Of a stretch of 64,000 bases of DNA, positions 47,411-56,411 are shown piece after piece. The stretch is from Streptomyces qaidamensis (GTDB lineage Bacteria; Actinomycetota; Actinomycetes; Streptomycetales; Streptomycetaceae). The stretch lies in assembly GCF_001611795.1 (NCBI RefSeq), contig NZ_CP015098.1, positions 5,766,001 to 5,830,000 on the forward strand. Direction: 5' to 3'. The notes under the pieces were generated by a model. That model ran no database searches. It worked only from the letters and a program-made list of their open reading frames with translations, and was not told the origin of the DNA. Positions within the stretch are counted from its first letter, which is position 1, and each line of letters opens with the position of its first letter. Position numbers and translations under genes: made by a program.

Positions 47411-48361
47411 GTGACTGTCGGTAATAAGCGCAGGCAGCCCAGCCTCGCCCAGCTCCGGGCCTTCGCGGCGGTGGCCGAACACCTTCATTTCCGGGACGCG
47501 GCCGCGGCGATCGGCATGAGCCAGCCCGCCCTCTCGGGCGCCGTGTCGGCCCTGGAGGAGACACTCGGAGTGACGCTCCTCGAGCGTACGACGCGCAAGG
47601 TGCTGCTCTCACCCGAGGGCGAGCGGATCGCCGTACGCGCCAAGGCGGTTCTGGGGGAGGTGGGGGCGCTCATGGAGGAGGCCGAGGCGGTCCGGGCGCC
47701 CTTCACCGGGGTGCTGCGGCTCGGGGTGATCCCGACGGTCGCGCCCTATCTGCTGCCGACGGTCCTGCGGCTCGTCCACGAGCGGTACCCGCACCTCGAC
47801 CTCCAGGTGCACGAAGAGCAGACCGCCAGCCTCCTCGACGGCCTGGCCGGCGGCCGGCTCGACCTCCTGCTGCTCGCCGTGCCCCTGGGCGTACCGGGCG
47901 TGACCGAACTGCCGCTGTTCGACGAGGACTTCGTACTCGTCACGCCGCTCGACCACTGGCTCGGCGGCCGGGAGGGCATCCCGCGTCAGGCACTGCGGGA
48001 GCTGAACCTGCTCCTGCTGGACGAGGGCCACTGCCTGCGCGACCAGGCCCTCGACATCTGCCGGGAGGCCGGCCGTGACGACGTGCCGGTCACCACGACC
48101 GCCGCGGGGCTGTCCACGCTGGTGCAGCTCGTCGCGGGCGGGCTCGGCGTCACCCTGCTGCCGCGCACCGCCCTCAAGGTCGAGACCTCCCGCAGCAACC
48201 AGCTCCTCACCGGGTACTTCGCCGACCCGGCCCCCACCCGCCGGATCGCGCTGGCGATGCGGGCGGGGGCCGCACGCGGCGGGGAGTACGAGGAGCTGGC
48301 GGCCGCCCTGCGCCAGGCGCTGCGGCCGCTGCCCGTCCGGGTCGTCGACCGGGACGCCTGA
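47411..48361 (+). CDS. oxyR: Hydrogen-peroxide-sensing LysR regulator OxyR
   Basis: 316-aa LysR-type regulator. The N-terminal HTH reads PSLAQLRAFAAVAEHLHFRDAAAAIGMSQPALSGAVSALEETLG. The redox pair Cys208/Cys217 in GHCLRDQALDIC has exactly the 9-residue spacing of the OxyR switch disulfide. It is divergent from ahpCD, the classical target. GTG start with GGAGG upstream. Confidence 0.94.
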   Translation: MTVGNKRRQPSLAQLRAFAAVAEHLHFRDAAAAIGMSQPALSGAVSALEETLGVTLLERTTRKVLLSPEGERIAVRAKAVLGEVGALMEEAEAVRAPFTGVLRLGVIPTVAPYLLPTVLRLVHERYPHLDLQVHEEQTASLLDGLAGGRLDLLLLAVPLGVPGVTELPLFDEDFVLVTPLDHWLGGREGIPRQALRELNLLLLDEGHCLRDQALDICREAGRDDVPVTTTAAGLSTLVQLVAGGLGVTLLPRTALKVETSRSNQLLTGYFADPAPTRRIALAMRAGAARGGEYEELAAALRQALRPLPVRVVDRDA

Positions 48362-48377
48362 CGCCCCGTAGGAGGAC

Positions 48378-50717
48378 CTACTCCGTCCGCAGCCCGTCCG
48401 GCCGCATCAGCTTCAGCAGCGGCGGCAGGCTCAGCAGCGTCACCACCAGGACGACGCCCGCGCCGATGCCGGTCACCGACAGCACGCTCGGCCAGTCCAC
48501 CCGGACCGACGTGTTCGTCATCCGCAGCAGGACCGCGCCCAGGGCCATGCCCACCGCCGCGGCGAGCAGCAGGCCGAGACCGATCGGGATCGCCGTCTGC
48601 CACAGCACCGACAGGCCCAGGGTGCGGCGCCGGGTGCCGAAGGCGACCAGGGACGACAGCAGCTTGCGGCGTTCGCGCAACTGCTCCAGCTGCGAGACCA
48701 GCAGGCTCGCCCCGATCAGGGCCAGGACACACGCGGCTCCGACGGACAGACCGGTGCGGATGGCGGCGTAGCGGTCGTTGCTCTCGATGCTGCGCCAGGT
48801 CATGGGCTGGGACATCGGGTCGAGCCGCGCGGCCGTGTTGCGCACGTGATCGTAAGCATCCGGCACCGAGGGGTCCACGCTCAGGAAGAGCCGCGTGGAG
48901 ATGAGCGCCTTGAGCTTCTCGGGCAGCGCGCCGGGGGTGATCAGGATGCCGCCGCGCTCGTACCCGGTGGGGTCCTCGCGGGACTCGGCCTGCCGGATGT
49001 CCCGCGGCACGGTCCAGGAGACCGCGCGGTCGCCCGGGCGGTCGGAGTCCTCCGACTCGGTCGACAGCGTCGTGCCGGGCTTGGCCAGGTGATCGCTCTC
49101 ACTGTCGTACTCCGAGCCCATGGCCGCGAAGACGTCACCGTCACGGCAGCCGGGGAGCGTGGCCACTTCGCGCAGCGAAGCGCAGTCGGCAACAGTGATC
49201 TGGATGATGGACTCGTCCTCGCCGCGACGGTCGCCGAGATGGACATCGGCCAGGGCGGTCACCTTGCGCATGCCCTCGGTGTCGCGGTACTTCGCGATGG
49301 TGGCTGCGGTGTCACTGCCGTCCGGCACGTCCACGCTCATCTGGGCCCGGGAGACGTCGTACTGCGACGCCCTGGTGTAGGTGCCCTCCACCCCGGCGAA
49401 CAGCATCTGCAGCGCGATCGCCCCGGCCACCGCCACCGCGATGCCGTTGACCATGCGAGCTGCCACACCACTGCTCAACTGGAGTCTGCGCACGGCCAGT
49501 TGCCAGGCGACCCCACCCGAACCGAGCCGGGCGACGACCGTCTCCACGACCCAGGGCAGCAGCGCCGTGACACCGATCAGGAGGAGCATCACGCCGCCGA
49601 CGACCAGGTACTGGTTGAAGTTCCCTCCGTCGTCGCCCTGCCCGATCATCGGGAAGAGCAGCGCCAGCCCGCCCAGCGGCAGCAGCAGCCGCCACCACAG
49701 CCGGCGCCGCGCGGGCTTGGCCGTGCGCACCACACCGAGGGGCTCGATGACCACCCCCCGCAGCGCGAGGATCGTCACCAGGACGGCGGCCGCCGGCACC
49801 GCCAGCGCGACCAGAACGGCCAGCAGGGGAGAGGGGTTCAGATAACTCGGGAACACACTGACGCGGAACACCTCGGCGGACGCCGCCAGTTGCCGTCCGA
49901 GCAGGAAGAACCCGGTGCCGAGGACGAGCCCCAGCACGGAACCGGCGAGCGCCTCGCCGGCGGCGATCCGACGGGTCATCCGGCTGTCGGAGCCGACCAG
50001 CCGCAGCGCCGCGAGCCTGCGGTCGCGCCGCTCGCCGCCGAACCGCACGGCCGCGGCGATGAACACGGCGACCGGCATCAGCAGCACCACGAAGACGACC
50101 AGGACCAGCAGGAGCAGCACAGGGTCCCACGGGTCGGGCGACCCCAGGTCCGGGTTGCCGAAGCTGTCGATCCGCGCCCCGCTGGCGGAGCCCTTCAGCA
50201 GTTCCGCGAGCCCCGTGCCGCCCGCGTAGTAGGCGAGTTCCTGCGAGCCGACGAGCCCCTGCTCGCCGATGGTGCCCATGATCCGGTAGTCCAGCCGCTC
50301 CCGCAGCAGCTTGCCGTCGCCGGAGGCGAGCAGCTCCTTCAGTGCGGGGGAGACGACCATCTCGCCGTCCGCGGGGAACGCCGGCACCCCCGGGGGCAGC
50401 GGAGCCTTCGGGCCTTCGGCCTCCAGCATGCGCCCGCGCACGTCCCGGTCCCGGAACGTGGTGTCCGCGTCCAGGACGATCAGGGTGTCGTCGGCCTTCG
50501 GTATCTCCTGCTGGCCGAAGGTGTGGTCGCTGCGCGCCTCCTCGCGCCGGTCCCGTTCCGCCAGCGCGCCCGGGACGGCGGTGGTGAGCAGCAGCAGCGC
50601 CACCCCGAGCCCGACGCCGACGGCCGTGAGCAGCGCCCGGGTCCACCCCTCGCGTCCGCCCGCGAGGGCGAACCGGGCCCCCATGCCCAGGTCCCGGCTC
50701 CACTGCCTGACGCTCAT
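48378..50717 (-). CDS. FtsX/MacB-type ABC transporter permease
   Basis: 779-aa membrane protein with the ten-helix, two-FtsX-domain plan: an N-terminal helix, a large extracellular domain (about 45-180), a three-helix block (about 200-310), a central set (about 345-440), a second extracellular domain (about 450-640) and three terminal helices (about 650-770). It works with the ATPase gene that overlaps its start by 4 bp. Type VII ABC systems transduce force or export peptides, lipids or antibiotics; this one is under PadR control. Confidence 0.87.
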   Translation of the reverse strand: MSVRQWSRDLGMGARFALAGGREGWTRALLTAVGVGLGVALLLLTTAVPGALAERDRREEARSDHTFGQQEIPKADDTLIVLDADTTFRDRDVRGRMLEAEGPKAPLPPGVPAFPADGEMVVSPALKELLASGDGKLLRERLDYRIMGTIGEQGLVGSQELAYYAGGTGLAELLKGSASGARIDSFGNPDLGSPDPWDPVLLLLVLVVFVVLLMPVAVFIAAAVRFGGERRDRRLAALRLVGSDSRMTRRIAAGEALAGSVLGLVLGTGFFLLGRQLAASAEVFRVSVFPSYLNPSPLLAVLVALAVPAAAVLVTILALRGVVIEPLGVVRTAKPARRRLWWRLLLPLGGLALLFPMIGQGDDGGNFNQYLVVGGVMLLLIGVTALLPWVVETVVARLGSGGVAWQLAVRRLQLSSGVAARMVNGIAVAVAGAIALQMLFAGVEGTYTRASQYDVSRAQMSVDVPDGSDTAATIAKYRDTEGMRKVTALADVHLGDRRGEDESIIQITVADCASLREVATLPGCRDGDVFAAMGSEYDSESDHLAKPGTTLSTESEDSDRPGDRAVSWTVPRDIRQAESREDPTGYERGGILITPGALPEKLKALISTRLFLSVDPSVPDAYDHVRNTAARLDPMSQPMTWRSIESNDRYAAIRTGLSVGAACVLALIGASLLVSQLEQLRERRKLLSSLVAFGTRRRTLGLSVLWQTAIPIGLGLLLAAAVGMALGAVLLRMTNTSVRVDWPSVLSVTGIGAGVVLVVTLLSLPPLLKLMRPDGLRTE

Positions 50718-51403
50718 ACGACGCGCTCCATGTCACGGGACTTGCCGTCCCGGACGACGATTTCGCGGTCGGAGTACGCGGCCACCCGCGCCTCGTGGGT
50801 GACGAGCACCACGGCCGTGCTGGCAGACCGGGCGGCGTCCGTGAGCAGCTCCATCACGCGCTCGCCGTTGAACGAGTCGAGCGCGCCGGTCGGTTCGTCG
50901 GCGAAGACCACCCGCGGGTTCGTCACCAGCGAGCGGGCCACGGCGACCCGCTGCCCCTGACCGCCGGAGACCTCGCCGGGCCGCTTCTTGCGGAGGTCGT
51001 CGACCTCCAGCCGCTCCATCCACGCCAGCGCGGTCCGCTCGGCCTCCTTGCGGGAGGAGCCGTTCAGCCGCAGCGGCAGCGCGACGTTCTCCACGCAGGT
51101 GAGTTCCGGCACGAGCTGCCCGAACTGGAACACGAACCCGAACTCGGAGCGCCGCAGCGCACTGCGCTCGGCGTCGCTCATCGCGGTCACCTCGCGCCCG
51201 TTGTACGTGATCGAGCCCGAGTCGGGCATGACGATCCCGGCCAGGCAGTGCAGCAGGGTCGACTTGCCCGACCCGGACGGGCCCATCACGGCGACGACCT
51301 CGCCCGGGTGGATGGAGAACCCGGCGCCGTCGAGGGCGGTCGTCGGCCCGTACACCTTGCGCAGGTCCTGGGCGGTGAGGAGCGAACCAGCGGGAATCGT
51401 CAC
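50714..51403 (-). CDS. ABC transporter ATPase (LolD/MacB type)
   Basis: 229-aa nucleotide-binding subunit: Walker A GPSGSGKST, Q loop FVFQFGQLVPELT, signature VSGGQGQRVAVARSL, Walker B VVFADEPTGALDS, H loop VVLVTHEARVAAYS. The signature reads VSGGQ as in MacB/LolD-type exporters. It overlaps the permease start (ATGA-type) and its own start overlaps the end of the PadR gene, giving a tightly coupled operon. Confidence 0.93.
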   Translation of the reverse strand: MTIPAGSLLTAQDLRKVYGPTTALDGAGFSIHPGEVVAVMGPSGSGKSTLLHCLAGIVMPDSGSITYNGREVTAMSDAERSALRRSEFGFVFQFGQLVPELTCVENVALPLRLNGSSRKEAERTALAWMERLEVDDLRKKRPGEVSGGQGQRVAVARSLVTNPRVVFADEPTGALDSFNGERVMELLTDAARSASTAVVLVTHEARVAAYSDREIVVRDGKSRDMERVV

Positions 51404-51924
51404 CGGGTCACCGCCTCACGGAGCTTGTCCAGACGGGCCGCGGCCAGCTCCAGCCAGCGCAGGTCCGCCTCCAGGTGGAACAGGGCGTGGTCGCAGATGA
51501 GCTGGTCGGCCAGATCACCCTTGCGTTTGCGGTCGGTGAGGATCCGCATGCTGCGCAGGTGCTCCGAGCGTTGCGTGTCGAGGATGTCCCCGGCGTCGCG
51601 GTGGGTGAGCAGTGCGAGGACGACCTTCGTGTAGAGGGTCGACTGGAGGTACGGCTCCGGTTTCTCGGGCGTGGCGAGCCAGTGCGCTACGTCCGTGACC
51701 CCGGCCTCGGTGATCGCGTACCGCTTGCGCTCGGGCCCGTCGCCCGCCTCGATGCCGTCGACCTCGACGAGCCCGTTCTTCAGCAGGCGGGACATCGTCG
51801 AGTAGACCTGGCCGTAGTGCAGCGGCCGGTCGTGACCGAACTTCTCGTCGAAGGCCCGTTTCAGGTCGTAACCGTGACGCGGGCCGGACTCCAGGAGTCC
51901 CAGGAGAGTGTGACCGATGGACAT
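51400..51924 (-). CDS. PadR-family transcriptional repressor
   Basis: 174-aa regulator. The N-terminal winged helix SIGHTLLGLLESGPRHGYDLKRAFDEKFGHDRPLHYGQVYSTMSRLLKNGLVE is a textbook PadR DNA-binding domain. The C-terminal helices (about 90-170) form the dimer/ligand part. It is the first gene of the ABC operon and presumably represses it, sensing the exported compound. The ATG at 51924 was chosen; upstream in-frame sequence is an operator. Confidence 0.9.
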   Translation of the reverse strand: MSIGHTLLGLLESGPRHGYDLKRAFDEKFGHDRPLHYGQVYSTMSRLLKNGLVEVDGIEAGDGPERKRYAITEAGVTDVAHWLATPEKPEPYLQSTLYTKVVLALLTHRDAGDILDTQRSEHLRSMRILTDRKRKGDLADQLICDHALFHLEADLRWLELAAARLDKLREAVTR

Positions 51925-51931
51925 GGCCAGG

Positions 51932-51966
51932 ACTGTACACGGTGTGTATACGCGACATGTATACGC
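51932..51966. promoter_or_regulatory. PadR operator/promoter with TGTATACGC direct repeats
   Basis: TGTATACGC occurs at 51945-51953 and 51958-51966, a 13-bp period, with a related TGTACAC nearby (51934-51940). They lie just upstream of the padR-type ATG and contain TATAC cores that could double as -10 boxes, so bound repressor would block initiation. Confidence 0.6.
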
Positions 51967-52052
51967 CGAGTGTGCAGCTCCTGGCCCGGGGTGCGACCGT
52001 CCAGGTCGGAGTGGGTTGTCACGGTTCCGCAACAGCCGTGCGGCCCGGGTGT

Positions 52053-52313
52053 TCAGGCCGGCGGGGGCCCGGAGGCGGACCCCCCGGGCGGCCGCCCCCG
52101 CCGGGGCAGCGGCCCGGTCTCCCTGGGTAGCCGCCCCGCCTCGGCCAGCGCCTTGCGCAACAGGAACTCGATCTGCGCGTTGGCCGACCGCAGCTCGTCC
52201 CCGGCCCACCGGGCGAGCGCCTCGTACACCGCCGGGTCCAGCCGCAGCAGCACCTGCTTGCGCTGCTGCTGCGGCCGGCGCTGCGGGCCCTGGCCTTCGG
52301 GAGGGACCGTCAC
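52053..52313 (-). CDS. Small ribbon-helix-helix-like protein
   Basis: 86-aa basic protein. KQVLLRLDPAVYEALARWAGDELRSANAQIEFLLRKALAEAG (about residues 20-60) fits the Arc/MetJ/CopG ribbon-helix-helix fold. The C terminus is Arg/Pro/Gly-rich. Its GTG overlaps the SPFH stop (GTGA), so it is translated by coupling. It may autoregulate the operon through the palindrome at 53300-53313. Confidence 0.75.
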   Translation of the reverse strand: MTVPPEGQGPQRRPQQQRKQVLLRLDPAVYEALARWAGDELRSANAQIEFLLRKALAEAGRLPRETGPLPRRGRPPGGSASGPPPA

Positions 52314-53245
52314 TGGTAGAGGGACCCGGTGTTGAGGACCGGCTGCGCGGCCCGGTCGCCGCACAGCACCACCATCAGGTTGGAGACCATCGCCGCCTTC
52401 CGTTCGGAGTCCAGCTCCACGATGTCGCGCTCGGTGATCCGGGCGATCGCCGCCTCCACCATGCCCACCGCGCCGTCCACGATCTGCCGCCGCGCCGCGA
52501 CCACCGCTCCGGCCTGCTGCCGCTGGAGCATCGCCGAGGCGATCTCGGGGGCGTACGCGAGGTGCGTGAAGCGGGACTCGATGATCTGCACACCGGCCGC
52601 CTCCACGCGCGCGTGCAGCTCGACCGCGAGCTTCTCGGTGATCTCCTCGGCGTTGCCGCGCAGCGACAGGCCGTCCTCCTCGTGGGCGTCGTAGGGGTAC
52701 TCGATGGCGATGTGCCGCACGGCCGCCTCGGTCTGGGTGGAGACGAACTCGATGTAGTCGTCGACCTCGAAGGTGGCCTGGGCGGTGTCCTCGACGCGCC
52801 ACACCACGACCGCGGCGAGCTCGATGGGGTTGCCGTAGGCGTCGTTGACCTTAAGGACGGCGGTCTCGTGGTTGCGTACGCGGGTCGAGATCTTCGTGCG
52901 GGAGGTGAAGGGGTTCACCCAGCGCAGGCCGTCCTGGCGGATCGTGCCGCGGTAGCGGCCGAAGAGCTGGACGACCCGGGCCTCTCCCGGCGCCACCATG
53001 TTCAGCCCGCACATGGCGAGGAACGCCGCGAGCGCGACCAGGATGCCGCCGATGATCAGCCCGGCCTTCGCGCCGCCCGCGTCCACCGAGGGAGCGAGAG
53101 CGATCAGTCCCGCGCCGGCCAGCAGTCCGAGCAGGCCGAGCAGCAGGGCCAGTCCGCCGCCGATGCTGTGCGCGGTGAACTCCCGCACGCGGGGCGCCGG
53201 CATCTGCGGCACGTCGGCGGTGACCTGCGTGTCGTGTGTGGACAT
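52310..53245 (-). CDS. SPFH/Band-7 (stomatin-like) membrane protein
   Basis: 311-aa protein. Two N-terminal helices (about 30-85) are followed by the SPFH domain (NMVAPGEARVVQLFGRYRGTIRQDGLRWVNPFTSRTKISTRVRNHETAVLKVNDAYGNPIELAAVVVWRVEDTAQATFEVDDYIEFV...AVRHIAIEYPYD) and a C-terminal coiled coil. Such proteins oligomerise into membrane microdomain scaffolds. The ATG at 53245 (MSTHDTQ) was chosen, preceded by GGGGGA. Confidence 0.88.
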   Translation of the reverse strand: MSTHDTQVTADVPQMPAPRVREFTAHSIGGGLALLLGLLGLLAGAGLIALAPSVDAGGAKAGLIIGGILVALAAFLAMCGLNMVAPGEARVVQLFGRYRGTIRQDGLRWVNPFTSRTKISTRVRNHETAVLKVNDAYGNPIELAAVVVWRVEDTAQATFEVDDYIEFVSTQTEAAVRHIAIEYPYDAHEEDGLSLRGNAEEITEKLAVELHARVEAAGVQIIESRFTHLAYAPEIASAMLQRQQAGAVVAARRQIVDGAVGMVEAAIARITERDIVELDSERKAAMVSNLMVVLCGDRAAQPVLNTGSLYQ

Positions 53246-53299
53246 GGGTGGTCCCCCGTTCTTCTGTCGAAGCCACTCCTGCATAGCTTCTGTCTATCT

Positions 53300-53313
53300 A
53301 AGTGATATCACTT
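53300..53313. promoter_or_regulatory. 14-bp perfect palindrome AAGTGATATCACTT
   Basis: It lies 55 bp upstream of the SPFH start, over the likely -10 region of a minus-strand promoter (TTGCCA at about 53325-53330). A perfect AT-containing palindrome is highly unusual in this GC context and should be an operator, possibly for the ribbon-helix-helix protein of the same operon. Confidence 0.6.
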
Positions 53314-53479
53314 TATCGCGTCCTGGCAACCCTTCGCGTGTCTCGTACGTCGGTTCCGTTGGGATGGGTGCTGATTGTCACGTCCGCAAAGGGCCAGATC
53401 GGTAGCCCTATCTCTTATCTCCCGGTGTTAGCTTTCTGAGCTGACCTGAGCGGCGAACCTGTGTGACGCGTGAGCACAC

Positions 53480-55795
53480 ATGAACGAAGCGGAGCGGATC
53501 GGACCCATGGGGCGAGCGGAAGAGAGACGCGCCAGACAGCGCGGTGGGCGCCGGGCGGCACCCAAGAGCCGCCGTTCATCGGCCACGGCCGGGAAGAGCG
53601 GCATACGCAGGCTCTTCACCTGGAAGAAGATCCTCGGCACCTTCCTCGGCCTGTGCCTGCTGGGCATGGGCGCCTTCATCGTGCTGTACATGGTGATCGA
53701 CATCCCCGAGGGGAACGCCGACGCCAAGCGGCAGAGCAACATCTACAAGTACAGCGACGGCGCTGTCATGGCCCGCGACGGCAAGGTCAACCGCGAGGTC
53801 GTCGACCTGTCCCGGGTCCCCAAGGGCGTGCGGCTCACCTTCGTCGCGGCCGAGAACAAGACCTTCTACAAGGACGCCGGCGTCGACCTCAGGGGCACCG
53901 CCCGCGGCCTGCTCAACACCGTGTCCGGCCGGGGCGCCCAGGGCGGTTCGACGATCACTCAGCAGTACGTCAAGAACTACTACCTGACGCAGGAACAGAC
54001 CGTTTCGCGCAAGCTGAAGGAAATGGTCATCTCGCTGAAGCTGGACCGGGAGAAGTCCAAGGACTACATCCTCGCCGGCTACATCAACACCAGCTACTAC
54101 GGCCGCAACGCCTACGGCATCCAGGCCGCCGCCCAGGCCTACTACCGCACCGACGCCCAGAAGCTCACCGTCGCGCAGGGCGCCTACCTCGCCGCGCTCC
54201 TCCAGGCCCCGAGCCAGTACGACTGGGCCGTCGCCTCGAAGGACGGTAAGAAGTTGGTGAAGGCGCGCTGGAACTACGTCCTGAACAACATGGTCGACGA
54301 GGGCTGGCTGAGCGCGTCCGAGCGGGCCGGCATGAAGTTCCCGGTGCCGAAGGAGCCCAAGCCCGCCCCCGGCATGGAGGGCCAGAAGGGCTACCTGGTC
54401 AACGCCGCCAACGTGGCACTGGAGAAGCAGCTCGTCGCCGAGGGCACCGCCGACAGCACCAAGGAAGCCGAGGCGATGGTCAACGCCGGCGGCTGGACCG
54501 TCACCCTCAACATCGACAAGAAGAAGCAGGCGGCGCTGGAGAAGTCCGTCAAACGGCAACTGACCGGCAAACTCGACCCCGAGAAGCGCAAGGTCGACGG
54601 GGACGTCCAGGCCGGAGCCGCGTCCGTGAACCCGAAGACCGGCGCGGTCGTCGCGATGTACGGCGGCGAGGACTACTTCAAGCACTACATGAACAACGCC
54701 ACCCGCGCCGACTACCAGCCGGCCTCCACCTTCAAGCCGGTCATCCTGGCCGCGGCCCTGGAGGAGCAGGCGAAGACGCAGGACGGCAAGCCGATCACCG
54801 CGAGCACCGTCTACGACGGCACGAGCAAGCGCCCGGTCGTGGAAAACGGCCGCAAGGTCGGCTTCGCCCCCGAGAACGAGGACGACCAGAACTACGGCCC
54901 GATCTCCGTCCAGACGGCGATGAACAAGTCCGTCAACTCGGTCTTCGCGCAGATGGGCGTCGACGTCGGCATGTCGGAGGTGGTGAAGGTCGCCGGCGAG
55001 CTCGGCATGGACACCGAGAACATGGAGGCCGTGCCCGCGCAGACCCTGGGCAGCATGGGCGCGAGCCCCCTGCAGATGGCCGGGGTCTACGCGACCCTCG
55101 ACAACCACGGCAAGAAGGTCACCCCGGCCCTCGTGAAGTCGGCCGAGCACCTGAACCGGACGGTCACCATGCCCGACCCGATCGGCGACCAGGTCATCAG
55201 CCGCGAGGCCGCCGACTCCGTCACGTCGGTACTGACCGGCGTGGTCGACGACGGCACCGCCCAGGAGTCCGTGGCCAACAATCCCGGCCGCGACGGCCAG
55301 CAGGTCGCGGGCAAGACGGGCACGTCCGACAACAACAAGTCGGCCTGGTTCACCGGCTACACGCCGAACCTGGTCACCTCGGTGGGCCTGTTCGGCGAGG
55401 ACGCCAAGACCCACGCCCAGGTACCGATGTACAAGGCGGCAGGCAAGCCCCGCATCAACGGCGGTGACTTCCCGGCGCGGATCTGGGCGGCGTACACCTT
55501 CGGTGTGATGGGCGACGTCAGCAAGTTCGACCTGGAGACCCAGCAGGGCGCGGCCGTCCAGCCGACCTGGACGCCGACGCCCTCGCAGACGCCGACCAAG
55601 GAGCCCACGCAGGAGCCGACGACCGAGGAGCCGTCGTCGTCCCCGCCGCCGACGACGGAGAAGCCCTCCTCGTCCCCGCCGCCGAGTCCGTCGACGACAC
55701 CGCCCACCCTCACCCCGCCCACGTCCCCGCAGACGACACCGCCGGACGACGGCCGTGACCCGTTCGACCCGGTCAAGCCGGGCGAGGACCAGTAG
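53480..55795 (+). CDS. Class A penicillin-binding protein (bifunctional transglycosylase/transpeptidase)
   Basis: 771-aa peptidoglycan synthase. Short basic cytoplasmic N terminus; one membrane helix (about 50-74). The GT51 domain (about 85-260) has the catalytic Glu in AAENKTFYKDAGVD and GGSTITQQYVKNYYL. The transpeptidase (about 350-640) has SxxK Ser416-Lys419 (PASTFK), SVN, and KTGTSD. The tail is a Thr/Pro/Ser-rich linker ending in PGEDQ, typical of actinobacterial PBPs. A 6-bp hairpin (53460-53465 with 53475-53480) includes the first ATG base; an ATG at 53507 is a possible alternative start. Confidence 0.92.
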   Translation: MNEAERIGPMGRAEERRARQRGGRRAAPKSRRSSATAGKSGIRRLFTWKKILGTFLGLCLLGMGAFIVLYMVIDIPEGNADAKRQSNIYKYSDGAVMARDGKVNREVVDLSRVPKGVRLTFVAAENKTFYKDAGVDLRGTARGLLNTVSGRGAQGGSTITQQYVKNYYLTQEQTVSRKLKEMVISLKLDREKSKDYILAGYINTSYYGRNAYGIQAAAQAYYRTDAQKLTVAQGAYLAALLQAPSQYDWAVASKDGKKLVKARWNYVLNNMVDEGWLSASERAGMKFPVPKEPKPAPGMEGQKGYLVNAANVALEKQLVAEGTADSTKEAEAMVNAGGWTVTLNIDKKKQAALEKSVKRQLTGKLDPEKRKVDGDVQAGAASVNPKTGAVVAMYGGEDYFKHYMNNATRADYQPASTFKPVILAAALEEQAKTQDGKPITASTVYDGTSKRPVVENGRKVGFAPENEDDQNYGPISVQTAMNKSVNSVFAQMGVDVGMSEVVKVAGELGMDTENMEAVPAQTLGSMGASPLQMAGVYATLDNHGKKVTPALVKSAEHLNRTVTMPDPIGDQVISREAADSVTSVLTGVVDDGTAQESVANNPGRDGQQVAGKTGTSDNNKSAWFTGYTPNLVTSVGLFGEDAKTHAQVPMYKAAGKPRINGGDFPARIWAAYTFGVMGDVSKFDLETQQGAAVQPTWTPTPSQTPTKEPTQEPTTEEPSSSPPPTTEKPSSSPPPSPSTTPPTLTPPTSPQTTPPDDGRDPFDPVKPGEDQ

Positions 55796-55801
55796 GAGAC
55801 G

Positions 55802-55837
55802 CCCAGGGGCGCTCGGCGAAGCGCCGGGCGCCCTGGG
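55802..55837. terminator. Bidirectional terminator after the PBP gene
   Basis: A long stem (CCCAGGG...CCCTGGG outer arms, inner CGGCG/CGCCG) with a small loop separates convergent genes. Confidence 0.75.
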
Positions 55838-55856
55838 GCCTGTGCGTGATCGACCG

Positions 55857-56411
55857 TCAGTCGCAGAGTGTGGCCGACTGGACCCGGTCGATGATCGCCT
55901 TGCCGCTGGAGTCCCACATGAGCGCCGTGACTTCGGAGCACATGACGTGCAGGGCGTTGCTGCTCTCGTACTTCAGGGGACCCGCGTACTGACTGAAGGT
56001 GCCCTCGTCGACCTTGCAGGTCGCCCCGGACAGGTTGGGGCAGAGCTTCAGCTTCATCTTCTTCGCGCTGGTCGTGTTGTTGTCGAACACGACACAGACC
56101 CCATGCTTGCCCACCGTGGATTTGCCGTAGGAGAAGAGGGTGCCGTAGCGCCTGGAGTCGGGAAGCCGCTCCGCGAACTCCAGCTCATAGCCGCTGCCGC
56201 AGAGGGTTGCCGACGCGCGGACGGCAGCGGGGCTCGCCGCGGCGATGGCGCGCGTCTGCGCGTCCTGGGCGCCGGCGGCCGACAGTTGGACGCTGGTGCC
56301 GGCGACTCTCTGCCCCGTGAGGGCAGCGTCCTGGGCGACCGCCTGGGGGGCGACCAGAGCGGAGGCGACGAGCGTGGTGCCGAGGGCTAGGGCACGCATG
56401 AGGTCACGCAT
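55857..56411 (-). CDS. Cysteine-rich secreted hypothetical protein
   Basis: 184-aa exported protein. The ATG at 56411 follows AAGGAAG. A signal peptide (RALALGTTLVASALVAPQAVA) is cleaved near residue 26. The mature part has six cysteines (TLCGSG, HGVCVV, KLCPN, ATCKV, VMCSE, TLCD), likely three disulfides, and beta strands resembling small secreted Streptomyces proteins of unknown function. Monocistronic. Confidence 0.72.
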   Translation of the reverse strand: MRDLMRALALGTTLVASALVAPQAVAQDAALTGQRVAGTSVQLSAAGAQDAQTRAIAAASPAAVRASATLCGSGYELEFAERLPDSRRYGTLFSYGKSTVGKHGVCVVFDNNTTSAKKMKLKLCPNLSGATCKVDEGTFSQYAGPLKYESSNALHVMCSEVTALMWDSSGKAIIDRVQSATLCD

